Below, piece by piece: positions 8,575-17,798 of a stretch of 64,000 bases of DNA. This stretch comes from Halobellus clavatus. Lineage in GTDB: Archaea > Halobacteriota > Halobacteria > Halobacteriales > Haloferacaceae. The translations under genes and the position numbers were made by a program. The DNA is taken from assembly GCF_900107195.1 (NCBI RefSeq), contig NZ_FNPB01000003.1, forward strand, positions 265,001 through 329,000. The letters are read 5' to 3'. Position 1 is the first letter of the stretch. Every line of letters starts with the position of its first letter. The notes below the pieces were generated by a model. The model had not been told where the DNA came from. It did no database searches and was given only the letters and a program-made list of their open reading frames with translations.

Positions 8575-10041
8575 ATGAGCGACGAGCAGGAACTCGGCAT
8601 CACCGAGTCGAAAGAGTACAACACGGGCGAGTGGTACGCCGAGGTCGTCAAGAAGGCCGACCTGGCCAACTACGCGCCGGACGGAATGAGCGGGTTCATC
8701 GTCACCCGCCCCCGCGCCTACGAACTGTGGGAGCGGCTGCAGGGGCACCTCGACTCCCTGTTCAAAGACACCGGGGTCAAGAACGCCTACTTCCCGATGT
8801 TCATCCCCGAGAGTTACCTCGAACAGGAGAAGGACATCGTCGAGGGATTCGACCCCGAGGTCGCCTGGGTCGAGCGCGCCGGCAAGGAAGAACTCGAAGA
8901 GCCGCTCGCGGTCCGGCCGACCTCCGAATCGATCATCACGCCGTACATCTCCCAGTGGGTGCGGAGCCACCGGGACCTGCCACTCCGCGTGAATCAGTGG
9001 GTCTCGGTCGTGCGCTGGGAGGCCACGGAGACGAAGCCGTTCTTCCGGACGAAGGAGTTCCTCTGGCAGGAGGGCCACACCGCCCACGCAACGCGCGAAG
9101 ACGCGTGGGAGGAGACGACCCGCCGGCTCGATCAGTACGAGGAGACGTACGAGGACCTGCTCGCGATGCCGGTGCTCCGCGGGGCGAAACCAGAGCACGA
9201 CAAGTTCCCCGGCGCGGACACGACCACGACCGTCGAAGCGCTAATGCCCGACGGCAAGTCCGTCCAGGGCGCGACCTCGCACTACCTCGGGACGTCGTTC
9301 GCGGAGGCGTTCGACATCACCTACACCGACGAGGACGAGGACGAACAGATCGCGCATACGACCTCATGGGGACTCTCCTGGCGGGCCCTCGGCGCGCTGA
9401 TTATGACGCACTCGGACGATCAGGGACTCGTCCTCCCGCCGGCGATCGCGCCCGAGCAGCTCGTGATCGTCCCGATCTGGCAGGCCGACACGAAAGACGA
9501 GGTCCTCTCGTACGCGGAGGGCATCGCCGCGGACCTCGAAGAGGCGGGAATCCGCGTCGAACTCGACGACCGCGACGAGCGGAATCCGGGCTTCAAATTC
9601 AACGAGTGGGAACTGAAGGGCGTGCCCGTCCGAATGGAGATTGGTCCCAACGAGGCCGACGACGGCACGGTCACGCTCGTGCACCGCCCCGACGGCGAAT
9701 CCACCGAAGAGGGTCGCGAGGACATCGCCGAAACGGTCTCCTCGCACTTCGACGAGGTGTACGCCAAACTGTACGCCGCCGCCGAAGAGAACCTCGAATC
9801 CAACGTCCGCGAGGCCGAAGACAGAGCCGAAATCCTCGGCACGATCGGGCAACACGGCGGCTACGTCAAGGCCCCGTGGTGTGGCGACGAGGCCTGCGAA
9901 GACGAGATCAAAGACCAGATCGCCGCCGAGATCGTGATGGTGCCGCTGAACGACGAGGATGCGGAGATCCACCACGGCGAAGACTGCGCCATCTGCGACG
10001 ACGACGCGGCGGAGACGGCGTACTTCGCGAAATCGTACTGA
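8575..10041 (+). CDS. proS: Proline--tRNA ligase, archaeal/eukaryal type
   Basis: Class II aminoacyl-tRNA synthetase that charges tRNA-Pro, 488 residues. Motif 2 is WVSVVRWE..KPFFRTKEFLWQEGHTAH and motif 3 is TSWGLSWRALGALIMTHSDDQGLVLPP, followed by the anticodon-binding domain (~280-390). The C-terminal zinc domain of the archaeal/eukaryal type has Cys436, Cys441, Cys471 and Cys474 and ends in the characteristic aromatic residue (AKSY). The bacterial editing insertion is absent, as expected. ATG 8575 is supported by the TATA box. Confidence 0.96.
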   Translation: MSDEQELGITESKEYNTGEWYAEVVKKADLANYAPDGMSGFIVTRPRAYELWERLQGHLDSLFKDTGVKNAYFPMFIPESYLEQEKDIVEGFDPEVAWVERAGKEELEEPLAVRPTSESIITPYISQWVRSHRDLPLRVNQWVSVVRWEATETKPFFRTKEFLWQEGHTAHATREDAWEETTRRLDQYEETYEDLLAMPVLRGAKPEHDKFPGADTTTTVEALMPDGKSVQGATSHYLGTSFAEAFDITYTDEDEDEQIAHTTSWGLSWRALGALIMTHSDDQGLVLPPAIAPEQLVIVPIWQADTKDEVLSYAEGIAADLEEAGIRVELDDRDERNPGFKFNEWELKGVPVRMEIGPNEADDGTVTLVHRPDGESTEEGREDIAETVSSHFDEVYAKLYAAAEENLESNVREAEDRAEILGTIGQHGGYVKAPWCGDEACEDEIKDQIAAEIVMVPLNDEDAEIHHGEDCAICDDDAAETAYFAKSY

Positions 10042-10122
10042 CTCGCGCGGGCCACGCGGTCACCCCTCGCTGTGTCAGACGCCTGGCAGACTGATCGCAG
10101 TCGTGAGATCGTCCCACAACGC

Positions 10123-10130
10123 TTTATAAG
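10123..10130 (+). promoter_or_regulatory. TATA box of dacZ-mscS
   Basis: TTTATAAG, centred ~26 nt before ATG 10153. This argues strongly for the 10153 start and a leaderless mRNA. Confidence 0.6.
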
Positions 10131-10152
10131 TGCCCGGCGAGTACTCTCAGTA

Positions 10153-10968
10153 ATGGCGGCGTTATCGGACCTCCTAGGAGCTGTCGTGTCGGATGTCGAA
10201 GGCGTGTTTCTGTTCTCGCCGAGCAGTTCCCACTACGAGCGATTCGCTGACGCCGAACTTGATGTCGAACTCGTCGTCGTCGCCCCCGAGAACGCCGTCG
10301 GCGCGGACCCGTACGTCGAACTCCCGCTTGAGTTCACCAACGTCCGCGACCGGATTCGATTCGGCATCGAGGGCGCGTTCGAGCAGGGACTCGTCGAGGA
10401 GGGTGACGCCATCGCCTGCAGCGTCGGTGTCTTCGGCGGCGACGCCGATGGCGTGATCCGGGTCCGGATCGAAGAGTCGATGCGCTCGGGAATCTACGAC
10501 CTCTTCGCGAACTCGCGGGCCGAGCCGGGTGTCATCCGCGACGTCTTCGAGGTGGCGATCGAACTGGGCAAGAAGGGACAGAAAGGCAAGCCCGTCGGCG
10601 CGCTCTTCGTCGTCGGCGACGCGGGGAAGGTGATGAACAAGTCCCGACCGCTCAGTTACAATCCCTTCGAGAAATCGCACGTCCACGTCGGCGATCCGAT
10701 CGTGAACGTGATGCTCAAAGAGTTCTCGAGACTCGACGGCGCGTTCGTCATCTCCGACGCCGGGAAGATCGTCAGCGCCTACCGCTATCTCGAACCGGCC
10801 GCCGAGGGCGTCGACATTCCGAAAGGACTCGGTGCGCGGCATATGTCCGGCGCGGCGATCACCCGCGACACAAACGCGACGGCGATCGTTCTCTCTGAGT
10901 CGGACGGTCTGGTCCGGGCGTTCAAAGGTGGGCAAATAATCCTGGAGATCGATCCGGAGGAGTACTGA
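10153..10968 (+). CDS. dacZ: Diadenylate cyclase DacZ
   Basis: Makes cyclic di-AMP from two ATP. The 271-residue protein has the DAC catalytic motifs DGA (Asp195 in DGAFVISDAGK) and RHxxA (Arg229 in RHMSGA), followed by the SESDG/FKGG end of the domain. The N-terminal ~110 residues are the archaeal DacZ-specific part. DacZ is essential, and its level tightly controlled, in Haloferax volcanii, where c-di-AMP is tied to osmotic stress. The stop codon overlaps the ATG of the downstream MscS-type channel (ATGA), so the two are translationally coupled. Confidence 0.94.
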   Translation: MAALSDLLGAVVSDVEGVFLFSPSSSHYERFADAELDVELVVVAPENAVGADPYVELPLEFTNVRDRIRFGIEGAFEQGLVEEGDAIACSVGVFGGDADGVIRVRIEESMRSGIYDLFANSRAEPGVIRDVFEVAIELGKKGQKGKPVGALFVVGDAGKVMNKSRPLSYNPFEKSHVHVGDPIVNVMLKEFSRLDGAFVISDAGKIVSAYRYLEPAAEGVDIPKGLGARHMSGAAITRDTNATAIVLSESDGLVRAFKGGQIILEIDPEEY

Positions 10969-11816
10969 TGACACCGCCTCTCCGCGTTCAGGCCGCCGAG
11001 AGCGTCGCTGTCGATCCAATCGGGATGCTGCAGATCGGGGGAGACCCCTTGCGGGACGTACTTGGGGCGATCCCTCGCCCGATCTGGGTGGCCCTCGTGG
11101 TGGGGCTCGTCGGCCTCGTCGTCGCCCTCGTGCTGGGAACGTTGACCACCCGTCTGCTCGTCCGGCTCGGCGTGCCCGATGCGATCGAGGGGACCGCATT
11201 CGAGCGGACGGCGCGGGACTTCGACACCTCGACTGTCGAAGTGCTGGGCTCACTGGTCCGCGTGTTCGTCCTGGCGATCACCGTTCTCCTGGTGTTTTCT
11301 GTCGCCAACGTGTCTGTCGCGTTCTCGTTTTGGACCCGAGCCGTGCAGTTCCTCCCCCAACTGTTTCTCGCACTCGTCATCCTCATCGTCGGTGTCGTCG
11401 TCGGCGACAAGGTCGATCTCCTGATCAACGAACGCCTGACAGGAGTCAAGGTTCCGCAGATCGGTGTCTTTCCCCGGATCGCGAAGTTCACCGTCTTCTT
11501 CGTCGCGGTGCTCGTGGCGCTCTCGCAACTGGGCGTCGCGACTCTCGCGCTCGTCGTCCTGTTGGGCGCGTACCTGTTTGCACTGGTGCTGCTCTTCACC
11601 TTCGCGTTCTCCGATATGCTGAAGTCGGGAGCGGCCGGGTCGTATCTACTGCTCGATCAGCCGTACGTCATCGGTGACGAAGTCGAGATCGGCGGCAAAC
11701 GCGGCGTCGTCCAGGAAGTGAACCTCTTCGTGACGCACATCGAGAACGACGGCGAGGAGTTCATCGTTCCCAACCGCGCGGTCTTCGAGGACGGCGTCGT
11801 GCGGATCCGGGATTAG
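10968..11816 (+). CDS. mscS: Small-conductance mechanosensitive channel (MscS family)
   Basis: Integral membrane channel, 282 residues, expected to release solutes on hypo-osmotic shock. Transmembrane helices at about 40-65, 90-115, 125-150 and 165-215 precede the conserved MscS beta-domain (LLDQPYVIGDEVEIGGKRGVVQEVNLFVTHI..GEEFIVPNRAVFEDGVVRIRD). The protein is short: the cytoplasmic alpha/beta vestibule C-terminal to the beta-domain is missing, as in many archaeal members. The start overlaps the dacZ stop by one base. The end overlaps the convergent acyltransferase gene by four bases. Confidence 0.9.
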   Translation: MTPPLRVQAAESVAVDPIGMLQIGGDPLRDVLGAIPRPIWVALVVGLVGLVVALVLGTLTTRLLVRLGVPDAIEGTAFERTARDFDTSTVEVLGSLVRVFVLAITVLLVFSVANVSVAFSFWTRAVQFLPQLFLALVILIVGVVVGDKVDLLINERLTGVKVPQIGVFPRIAKFTVFFVAVLVALSQLGVATLALVVLLGAYLFALVLLFTFAFSDMLKSGAAGSYLLLDQPYVIGDEVEIGGKRGVVQEVNLFVTHIENDGEEFIVPNRAVFEDGVVRIRD

Positions 11817-12532
11817 GTCGCCGTCTCGTCGCGCTGCCCGGAGGCGTCGTCGTCGTCGGCCTCGTCACTCGCTGCGTCATCTGCTGGTTCGGGGTCGTCA
11901 TCGTCCGTTTCGGAGGTGTCACCGGCTGGTTCGGCGGGACCATCCTGCGCCGCGTCCGCGCCAACTCCCGCTTCGACCGGTCTCGCGGGGATCCCGGCCA
12001 CCGTCGTGTCCGGCGGGACGTCGCGAGTGACCAGCGAGTTGGCGGCCACCTGCGCGTTCTCACCGATCTGGACGCCGGGGAGGACCACCGCCTTCGCACC
12101 GATCATCGCGCGATCGCCCACGACGACTTCGCCCGTTCGGTACTCGTCCTGCAGGAATTCGTGACACAGGAGCACCGAGTCGTACCCGACGACGGCGTGG
12201 TCGCCGAGCGTGATGAGTTCCGGCCAGAAGACGTCCGGCGTCGCCTCCAGTCCCCACGCGACGCCCGTGCCGACGGTCACGCCGAGTCGGCGCAGCGCCC
12301 AGTTCCTGAGGCGGAGGGAGGGCACCACCCGGGCGAGCCACACGAGGAGGTAGTTGAGCGCGACTCGCGTGATCGGCTTCGCGTCCGTCCAGTGCCACAG
12401 CGAATTCCGCACGCCCGGCGTGGAGTGCCGTCCCAGTCGGTCGTGTCTCCGACCGTCGCTGCCGCCGGCTTCACGTCCGTCGCGTTCCTCGGCGTCCTCG
12501 CTCACGACCGCTCCTTCGTGTGCACCGACCAA
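11813..12532 (-). CDS. Hexapeptide-repeat acyltransferase (left-handed beta-helix)
   Basis: O-acetyltransferase-like protein, 239 residues. A membrane-proximal amphipathic segment (NYLLVWLARVVPSLRLRNWALRRLG) is followed by hexapeptide repeats (ITLGDHAVVGYDSVLL, VVVGDRAMIGAKAVVLPGVQIGENAQVAANSLVTRDVPP..VAGIPARPV). The C-terminal ~45 residues are a disordered Asp/Glu/Ala tail. The likely role is acyl transfer to a sugar or glycolipid; the substrate is unknown. The start is uncertain: the N-terminal 40 residues are polar and low in complexity, and later starts are possible. It converges on mscS. Confidence 0.8.
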   Translation of the reverse strand: MVGAHEGAVVSEDAEERDGREAGGSDGRRHDRLGRHSTPGVRNSLWHWTDAKPITRVALNYLLVWLARVVPSLRLRNWALRRLGVTVGTGVAWGLEATPDVFWPELITLGDHAVVGYDSVLLCHEFLQDEYRTGEVVVGDRAMIGAKAVVLPGVQIGENAQVAANSLVTRDVPPDTTVAGIPARPVEAGVGADAAQDGPAEPAGDTSETDDDDPEPADDAASDEADDDDASGQRDETAT

Positions 12533-12606
12533 AAGGTTCCCTCGTCGGCGTCGGAGTCCGGGGCCGAGCGGGGGAGCCGCTGCGTCGACAGGGCCACACC
12601 CGACCG

Positions 12607-13905
12607 CTACTCGCTGCGGAGTTCGCGCAGATGGTCGATCCGCCGCTGGACCAGATCGGGCTTGCCGACGTCGTGGCGGATCCGGAGTCCGTCGCCCGCG
12701 GCCGCGAGGCCGTCTTCGGCCTGCGCTTCGGCCGCTTCGATCGTGTCGGCGACGCCGACGACCGCGAACGAGCGAGAGGTGGTCGTGTAGAGTCCGTCCT
12801 CGCGGGCGTCGACGCTGGCGTAGAACAGCAGCGCGTCCCCCACGTTCCCCTCGTCGACGGCGATCTGCGCGCCGCTGTCGGGGTCGGTCGGGTACCCGTC
12901 GGGGACGGCATACTTACAGACGGTCGCCGCTCGGTTGAACTCGAGTTCCGGGAGGGTGTCTTCGTCGCGGGCGGCGGTCAGGACGTCGAGGAACGACGTC
13001 TCCAGGACGGGGAGCGTGTTCATCGCCTCGGGGTCACCGAAGCGGGCGTTGAACTCGACCACGCGCGGGCCGTCGGCGCCGAGCATAAACTGTCCGTAGA
13101 GGATCCCCTTGTAGTCGGGAAGCGCCTCGACGGTCGCCTCCAGGATGTCGACGGCGGCCTCGTACTCCTCGCCGGTCATAAACGGGAGCGCTGGCGTCGC
13201 ATCACTGTAACTCCCCATTCCGCCCGTGTTGGGACCCTCGTCGCCCTCGTACGCCCGTTTGTGGTCCTGTACGGCCGGCGTGGTCCGGAGTTCGCCGTTC
13301 GCGACGAACGCCTGGACGGTGAACTCCTCGCCGACGAGTCGCTCCTCGAGGACGACCCGGTCGTAGTCGTTCTCTCTGAGGTAGGCCTTCGCTCCCTCCC
13401 GGTCGACCTGGTCTCCGATGACCTTCACGCCCTTCCCGCCCGTGAGGCCCGCGGGCTTGACCGCGAGGTCGCCGTCGTATTCGTCGATGTACTCGCAGGC
13501 GGCGTCCATATCGTCGAACACGGCGAAGTCGGGACAGCCGTGGATCTCCTCGGTCTGCATAAACTCCCGTTGGAACGCCTTGTCCGTCTCGATGCGTGCG
13601 GCCTCCGCGCCGGGGCCGAACGTGTAGACGCCGGCGGCGTCCAGTTCGTCGGCGACCCCCGCCTGCAGCGCCGACTCTGGACCGATGATTGCGAGCGTCG
13701 CGCCGATTCGGTCGGCGTACTCGACGATCGCGGCGGCGTCGGTCTCGGCGATCGTCTCGAAGCCCGCGGCGAGCGCAGCGATTCCGGGATTCCGGTTGCT
13801 GGCACAGGCGTACAGGTCACAGGCTGAATCAGCGGTCAGCGACCGAGCGATCGCGTGCTCGCGGCCGCCGCCGCCGATCAGCAGGACCGTCTCCGAAGCA
13901 GACAT
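12607..13905 (-). CDS. purD: Phosphoribosylamine--glycine ligase
   Basis: Second step of de novo purine synthesis: ATP + 5-phosphoribosylamine + glycine to GAR. The 432-residue ATP-grasp enzyme has N-terminal LLIGGGGREHAIA, the ATP-grasp core (PAGLTGGKGVKV, EERLVGEEFTVQAF), the signature DHKRAYEGDEGPNTGGMGSY, and the metal site VVEFNARFGDPEAMNTLP. ATG 13905 is the family start and lies ~28 nt from a TATA-like box that is bracketed by a perfect 10-bp inverted repeat. Encoded alone, not in a pur operon. Confidence 0.95.
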   Translation of the reverse strand: MSASETVLLIGGGGREHAIARSLTADSACDLYACASNRNPGIAALAAGFETIAETDAAAIVEYADRIGATLAIIGPESALQAGVADELDAAGVYTFGPGAEAARIETDKAFQREFMQTEEIHGCPDFAVFDDMDAACEYIDEYDGDLAVKPAGLTGGKGVKVIGDQVDREGAKAYLRENDYDRVVLEERLVGEEFTVQAFVANGELRTTPAVQDHKRAYEGDEGPNTGGMGSYSDATPALPFMTGEEYEAAVDILEATVEALPDYKGILYGQFMLGADGPRVVEFNARFGDPEAMNTLPVLETSFLDVLTAARDEDTLPELEFNRAATVCKYAVPDGYPTDPDSGAQIAVDEGNVGDALLFYASVDAREDGLYTTTSRSFAVVGVADTIEAAEAQAEDGLAAAGDGLRIRHDVGKPDLVQRRIDHLRELRSE

Positions 13906-13919
13906 ATCCGGAGGACCTG

Positions 13920-13961
13920 CACACGAGAGTGTAAAGGTTGCTCTTTGTGCGCTCTCGTGTG
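13920..13961. promoter_or_regulatory. Inverted-repeat operator over the purD promoter
   Basis: CACACGAGAG (13920-13929) and CTCTCGTGTG (13952-13961) are perfect 10-bp inverted arms. Their centres are 32 bp apart, about three helical turns. The minus-strand TATA-like box (CCTTTACA, 13930-13937) lies in the 22-bp spacer. A regulator bound here would control purD access. Confidence 0.5.
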
Positions 13962-14043
13962 TGCACGTTCGTGACTGTCCGATTGCGTTCCGCACGGACG
14001 GCCCTGTCGCACCGCTTTTCCCCGGCACGGCCGTATACGGCCT

Positions 14044-16296
14044 ATGAACGATCCGCTGTCCCGGAACCGCCTCGACGAGGAGGAGAGTCCCTACCTCCGA
14101 CAACACGCGGACAACCCCGTCAACTGGCAACCGTGGGACGACGCGGCACTGCAAGCCGCCGAGGCGACCGACCGCCCGATCTTCCTCTCGGTCGGCTACT
14201 CGGCGTGCCACTGGTGTCACGTGATGGCCGAGGAGAGCTTCGAGGACGAGGCGGTCGCCGAGGTGCTCAACGAGTCGTTCGTCCCGATCAAAGTCGACCG
14301 CGAGGAGCGACCAGATCTGGATCGAATCTACCAGACGATCTGCCAGCGCGTCACCGGCGGCGGCGGGTGGCCGCTGTCGGTGTGGCTCACACCTGCTGGC
14401 GAACCCTTCTACGTCGGGACCTACTTCCCGAAACGGGAGGACCCCCAACGCGGCAACGTCCCCGGCTTTCTCGACATCTGTGAGTCGTTCGCGACCGCCT
14501 GGGAGACCGATCGGGGCGAGATCCAGAACCGGGCGTCGCAGTGGACTGACGCGATCCGCGACCAGTTGGAGACGACGCCGGACGCGACTCCAGCGGGCAC
14601 CGAAGGCTCTCGCTCTGCCGACGGCGAGACCCCCGAAGTCGGGGCCGAGGCCGGTCAGCAATCCGGTCCCGATGCCGACACCGCGGGCGAGGATGGGCTC
14701 GGTTCGGAGGTCCTGGGGAGCCTCGCGAAATCGGCACTCAGAGCCACGGACCGGGAGTACGGCGGGTTCGGCTCCGGCGGTCCGAAATTCCCACAACCGG
14801 GGCGGATCGACGCGCTCCTCCGCTCGTACGCGGCGTCGGATACCGACGACGCGCGAACGGCCGCGACTCGAACGCTCGACGCGATGGCGGCCGGCGGGAT
14901 GTACGACCACGTCGGCGGCGGCTTTCACCGCTACGCCACCGACCGGGAGTGGACGGTCCCGCACTTCGAGAAGATGCTCTACGACAACGCCGAACTCCCA
15001 CGGGTCTACCTGTCGGCGTATCAGCTCACGGGGCGCGAGCGGTACGCGACGATCGTCCGGGAGACCTTCGGGTTCCTCCGGCGGGAGTTCCGCCACGAGG
15101 ACGGTGGCTTCTTCAGCACGCTCGACGCCCGCAGCGAGGGCGAGGAGGGCGCGTTCTACGTCTGGACGCCAGAGGGAGTCACGGCCGCGATCGACGACGA
15201 GCGGACTGCTGAGATCGCTCTCGACCGGTTCGGGGTGACGGAGTCGGGGAACTTCGAGGGCGACACCGTCCTCACGATCGACACCTCGATTCCCGACCTC
15301 GCCGACGCCTACGACTGTTCGGAGTCGGACGTCGCCAACCGCTTAGCGGACGCCCGTGAGGCGTTGTTCGAGTCCCGCGCCGAGCGCGTCCGCCCGGCCC
15401 GTGACGAGAAGATCCTGGCCTCCTGGAACGGCCTCGCGATCGGCAGCCTCGCCCGCGGCGGTCTCGTCCTCGGCGACGACGAGTACACCGATCTCGCTGC
15501 GGACGCGCTCTCGTTCGTCCGCGAGCACCTTTGGGATGCATCGGAGCAGCGGCTCGCCAGACGGTACAAGGACGGCGACGTGCAGGGCGACGGGTACCTC
15601 GACGACTACGCGTTCCTCGCGCGGGGCGCGTTCGAGCTGTATCAGGTGACGGGCGACGTCGCCCACCTCGCCTTCGCCGTCGAGTTGGCCGAGGTGATGG
15701 TCTCGGAGTTCTACGACGCCGAGGCGGGCACGCTGTATCTCACGCCCGCCGACGGCGAGTCGCTGGTCGCGCGGCCCCAGGAACTGATGGATCAATCGAC
15801 GCCGTCGAGCGCCGGCGTCGCGGCGTCGGTGCTGCTCCATCTCGATTCGTTCGTCCCCGACTCGGACTTCGGGCGCGTGGCCGGATCGGTCCTCGACACG
15901 CACGCGGATACGATCCGCGGTCGGCCGCTCGAACACGTCTCGCTCGGACTCGCAGCGGCGTCGCGGGCGCGGGGCGGGACGGAGGTCGTCCTCGCGACCG
16001 GGGGACTGACATCGACAGACGGGCGGACCAGCGGCCTCCCCGAGTCGGTGCGGTCCTCGCTGGCCTCGACGTACCTGCCCGACGCAGTCGTCGCACCGCG
16101 GCCCGGGGCCGACGACGACCTCGACGCCTGGCTGACGACGCTCGGCCTCGAGGAGGCCCCGCCCATCTGGCGTGGCCGGACCGAACGGGACGGCGAGCCC
16201 ACAATCTACCTGTGTGAGGGGCGGGTCTGCTCGCCGCCGACGCACTCGCTCTCGGAGGCGCTCGCGTGGTTCAGTGCGGACACGGACGACGAGTGA
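14044..16296 (+). CDS. Thioredoxin-domain DUF255 protein (YyaL/SPATA20 family)
   Basis: A 750-residue cytosolic protein. The N-terminal ~170 residues are a thioredoxin-like domain with SACHWCHVMAEESFED (a CxxC site) and GGGGWPLSVWLTP. An acidic insertion (about 180-225) is low in complexity. The rest is an (alpha/alpha)6-barrel resembling N-acylglucosamine 2-epimerase/glycosidase folds (GGFGSGGPKFPQP, HVGGGFHRYATDREW, VPHFEKMLYDNA, ARDEKILASWNGLAI). The family is found in all domains but has no firmly assigned reaction. It is divergent from purD across ~140 bp. Confidence 0.9.
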   Translation: MNDPLSRNRLDEEESPYLRQHADNPVNWQPWDDAALQAAEATDRPIFLSVGYSACHWCHVMAEESFEDEAVAEVLNESFVPIKVDREERPDLDRIYQTICQRVTGGGGWPLSVWLTPAGEPFYVGTYFPKREDPQRGNVPGFLDICESFATAWETDRGEIQNRASQWTDAIRDQLETTPDATPAGTEGSRSADGETPEVGAEAGQQSGPDADTAGEDGLGSEVLGSLAKSALRATDREYGGFGSGGPKFPQPGRIDALLRSYAASDTDDARTAATRTLDAMAAGGMYDHVGGGFHRYATDREWTVPHFEKMLYDNAELPRVYLSAYQLTGRERYATIVRETFGFLRREFRHEDGGFFSTLDARSEGEEGAFYVWTPEGVTAAIDDERTAEIALDRFGVTESGNFEGDTVLTIDTSIPDLADAYDCSESDVANRLADAREALFESRAERVRPARDEKILASWNGLAIGSLARGGLVLGDDEYTDLAADALSFVREHLWDASEQRLARRYKDGDVQGDGYLDDYAFLARGAFELYQVTGDVAHLAFAVELAEVMVSEFYDAEAGTLYLTPADGESLVARPQELMDQSTPSSAGVAASVLLHLDSFVPDSDFGRVAGSVLDTHADTIRGRPLEHVSLGLAAASRARGGTEVVLATGGLTSTDGRTSGLPESVRSSLASTYLPDAVVAPRPGADDDLDAWLTTLGLEEAPPIWRGRTERDGEPTIYLCEGRVCSPPTHSLSEALAWFSADTDDE

Positions 16297-16355
16297 GTAC
16301 TACCGCACGCCGAAGCGCCCGCGTCCACTGAGTGATCAGGACCGACCGCGCCGGA

Positions 16356-17747
16356 TCACCGATCGGCCAGCGGCAAACGAAGGGTGATCCGGTTTCCGCT
16401 CTCTCCGGAGTCGACGATCACCGACCCACCCGAGACTTCGACGGCCCAGTAGACGAGCCAGAATCCGAGGCCACTGCTGTGATAGACGTCACTCATCTCG
16501 TGGTTTCCCTCGAGGACGTCCGCTTCGATCTGCGGAATCGGGCTCCCCTCGTCCTCGACGACGAGTTCGGCGTGATCGCTCCAGCAGCGCGTCGATATCC
16601 GCACCCGTGGCGAGTCCGATTCCGCGTGTCTGATCGCGTTCTCGAGCAGTTCGATCACGCAGAGTCTGAGTTCGGGTCGGACGTACACGGGACAGGACTC
16701 ACGCGGGTCGTATTCGAGATTCGTCGCCTCGAACCGTCGACGGATGTCCGTGAGGCCATCCTCGACGACTCCCTGGAGGTCCAAGCGCTCTCGGGCCGCC
16801 CGCTTGGTGACGATGTTGATGATCTCCCGCCCCTTTTCGGCGCTCTCTAACAGGGCCTCGCCGGTCCGGCGGATCACGGCGGTCTGCTCGGCGGCCTCCG
16901 GAATGCTGTCTTCGATGACGGTCGCCGTCCCCAGGATGACGTTGAGATCGTTGCGGAGGTTGTGTCGCAGCAGATTGTCCATCACGTACAGTTGCCGTTC
17001 GCGACGTCGCCGATCGGTGACGTCGCGGGTGAACCCCGTAATCCGGCGCACGTCGCCGTCCTCGACGATCGGTTCGGCCTGCACCCACACCCAGCGGTCG
17101 TAGTCCTCCGCGGGGTTGACTCGGTACTCGATGTCGACTGACGTCCCCGAACTGAGACGGTCCATCGCCTCCTCGACCTGCGGCACGTCTTCGGGGTGGA
17201 TCGTGTCGAGGAACGTCCGGGGGGTTCCCTCGAGTTCCTCGACGGGACGCCCGTACAACTCCTCGTACGCGGGGTTGACGAAGAGAACCTCGGACCAGTC
17301 TGCATCGAACATCCAGAGGACGTCGCCCGAGGCGGCCGCGATCTCCTCCAGTCGTTCCGCCGTTGCCTGCCGCTCACGCTCGGCCTCGATCCGTCTGGTG
17401 ATGTCGCGTGAACTCACGACGAAGCCGTCGAGTGCGGCGTCGCTGAGATTCGACATCCGACTCTCCAGCCAGACCCAGCCACCGTCTGCGGAGCGGTGTC
17501 GATACTCGACAGAGATGTCGGCGAAGGAGCCGGCCTGGATGGTTTCCTCGAAGGCGTCGACCACGGTCTCGCGGTCCTCGGGATGGATGTACTCGAAGGC
17601 GTTCTCGCCGACGAGATCATCGGGGTCGAATCCGAGAAGCCGCTTCGCGGCGCCGCTGACGTAGGTGAACGTCCCGGTTTCGTCGAGGACCGCCACCTTG
17701 TCCTGGGCGCGATCGAGTAGGATGCCGGTGAAATCCGGCCGGTCCAT
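16356..17747 (-). CDS. PAS-domain sensor histidine kinase
   Basis: A 463-residue soluble kinase with no membrane segment. PAS1 spans ~10-125 (ETGTFTYVSGAAKRLLGFDPDDLVG) and PAS2 spans ~130-250 (VLWMFDADWSEVLFVNPAYEELYGRP). The H-box is LLRHNLRNDLNVI at ~265, of the haloarchaeal HxxRNDL type. The ATPase domain has the N-box ELLENAIRH and a G-box region (VEDEGSPI, SSGLGFWLVYW). It senses an unknown cytosolic signal. No response regulator is encoded next to it. Confidence 0.92.
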   Translation of the reverse strand: MDRPDFTGILLDRAQDKVAVLDETGTFTYVSGAAKRLLGFDPDDLVGENAFEYIHPEDRETVVDAFEETIQAGSFADISVEYRHRSADGGWVWLESRMSNLSDAALDGFVVSSRDITRRIEAERERQATAERLEEIAAASGDVLWMFDADWSEVLFVNPAYEELYGRPVEELEGTPRTFLDTIHPEDVPQVEEAMDRLSSGTSVDIEYRVNPAEDYDRWVWVQAEPIVEDGDVRRITGFTRDVTDRRRRERQLYVMDNLLRHNLRNDLNVILGTATVIEDSIPEAAEQTAVIRRTGEALLESAEKGREIINIVTKRAARERLDLQGVVEDGLTDIRRRFEATNLEYDPRESCPVYVRPELRLCVIELLENAIRHAESDSPRVRISTRCWSDHAELVVEDEGSPIPQIEADVLEGNHEMSDVYHSSGLGFWLVYWAVEVSGGSVIVDSGESGNRITLRLPLADR

Positions 17748-17798
17748 TACGATTGAACGATGACCAGACCCCTACAAAATATCTATGGCCGCTGTCCC

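Noticed and set aside
7755..8669. Upstream extension of the aCPSF1 frame by ~300 codons
   Set aside because: It overlaps the 8016 gene and proS on the other strand and is not protein-like; the family start is at 7754.
13906..15096. Upstream extension of the purD frame
   Set aside because: Lies antisense to the DUF255 gene; the purD family start is at 13905.
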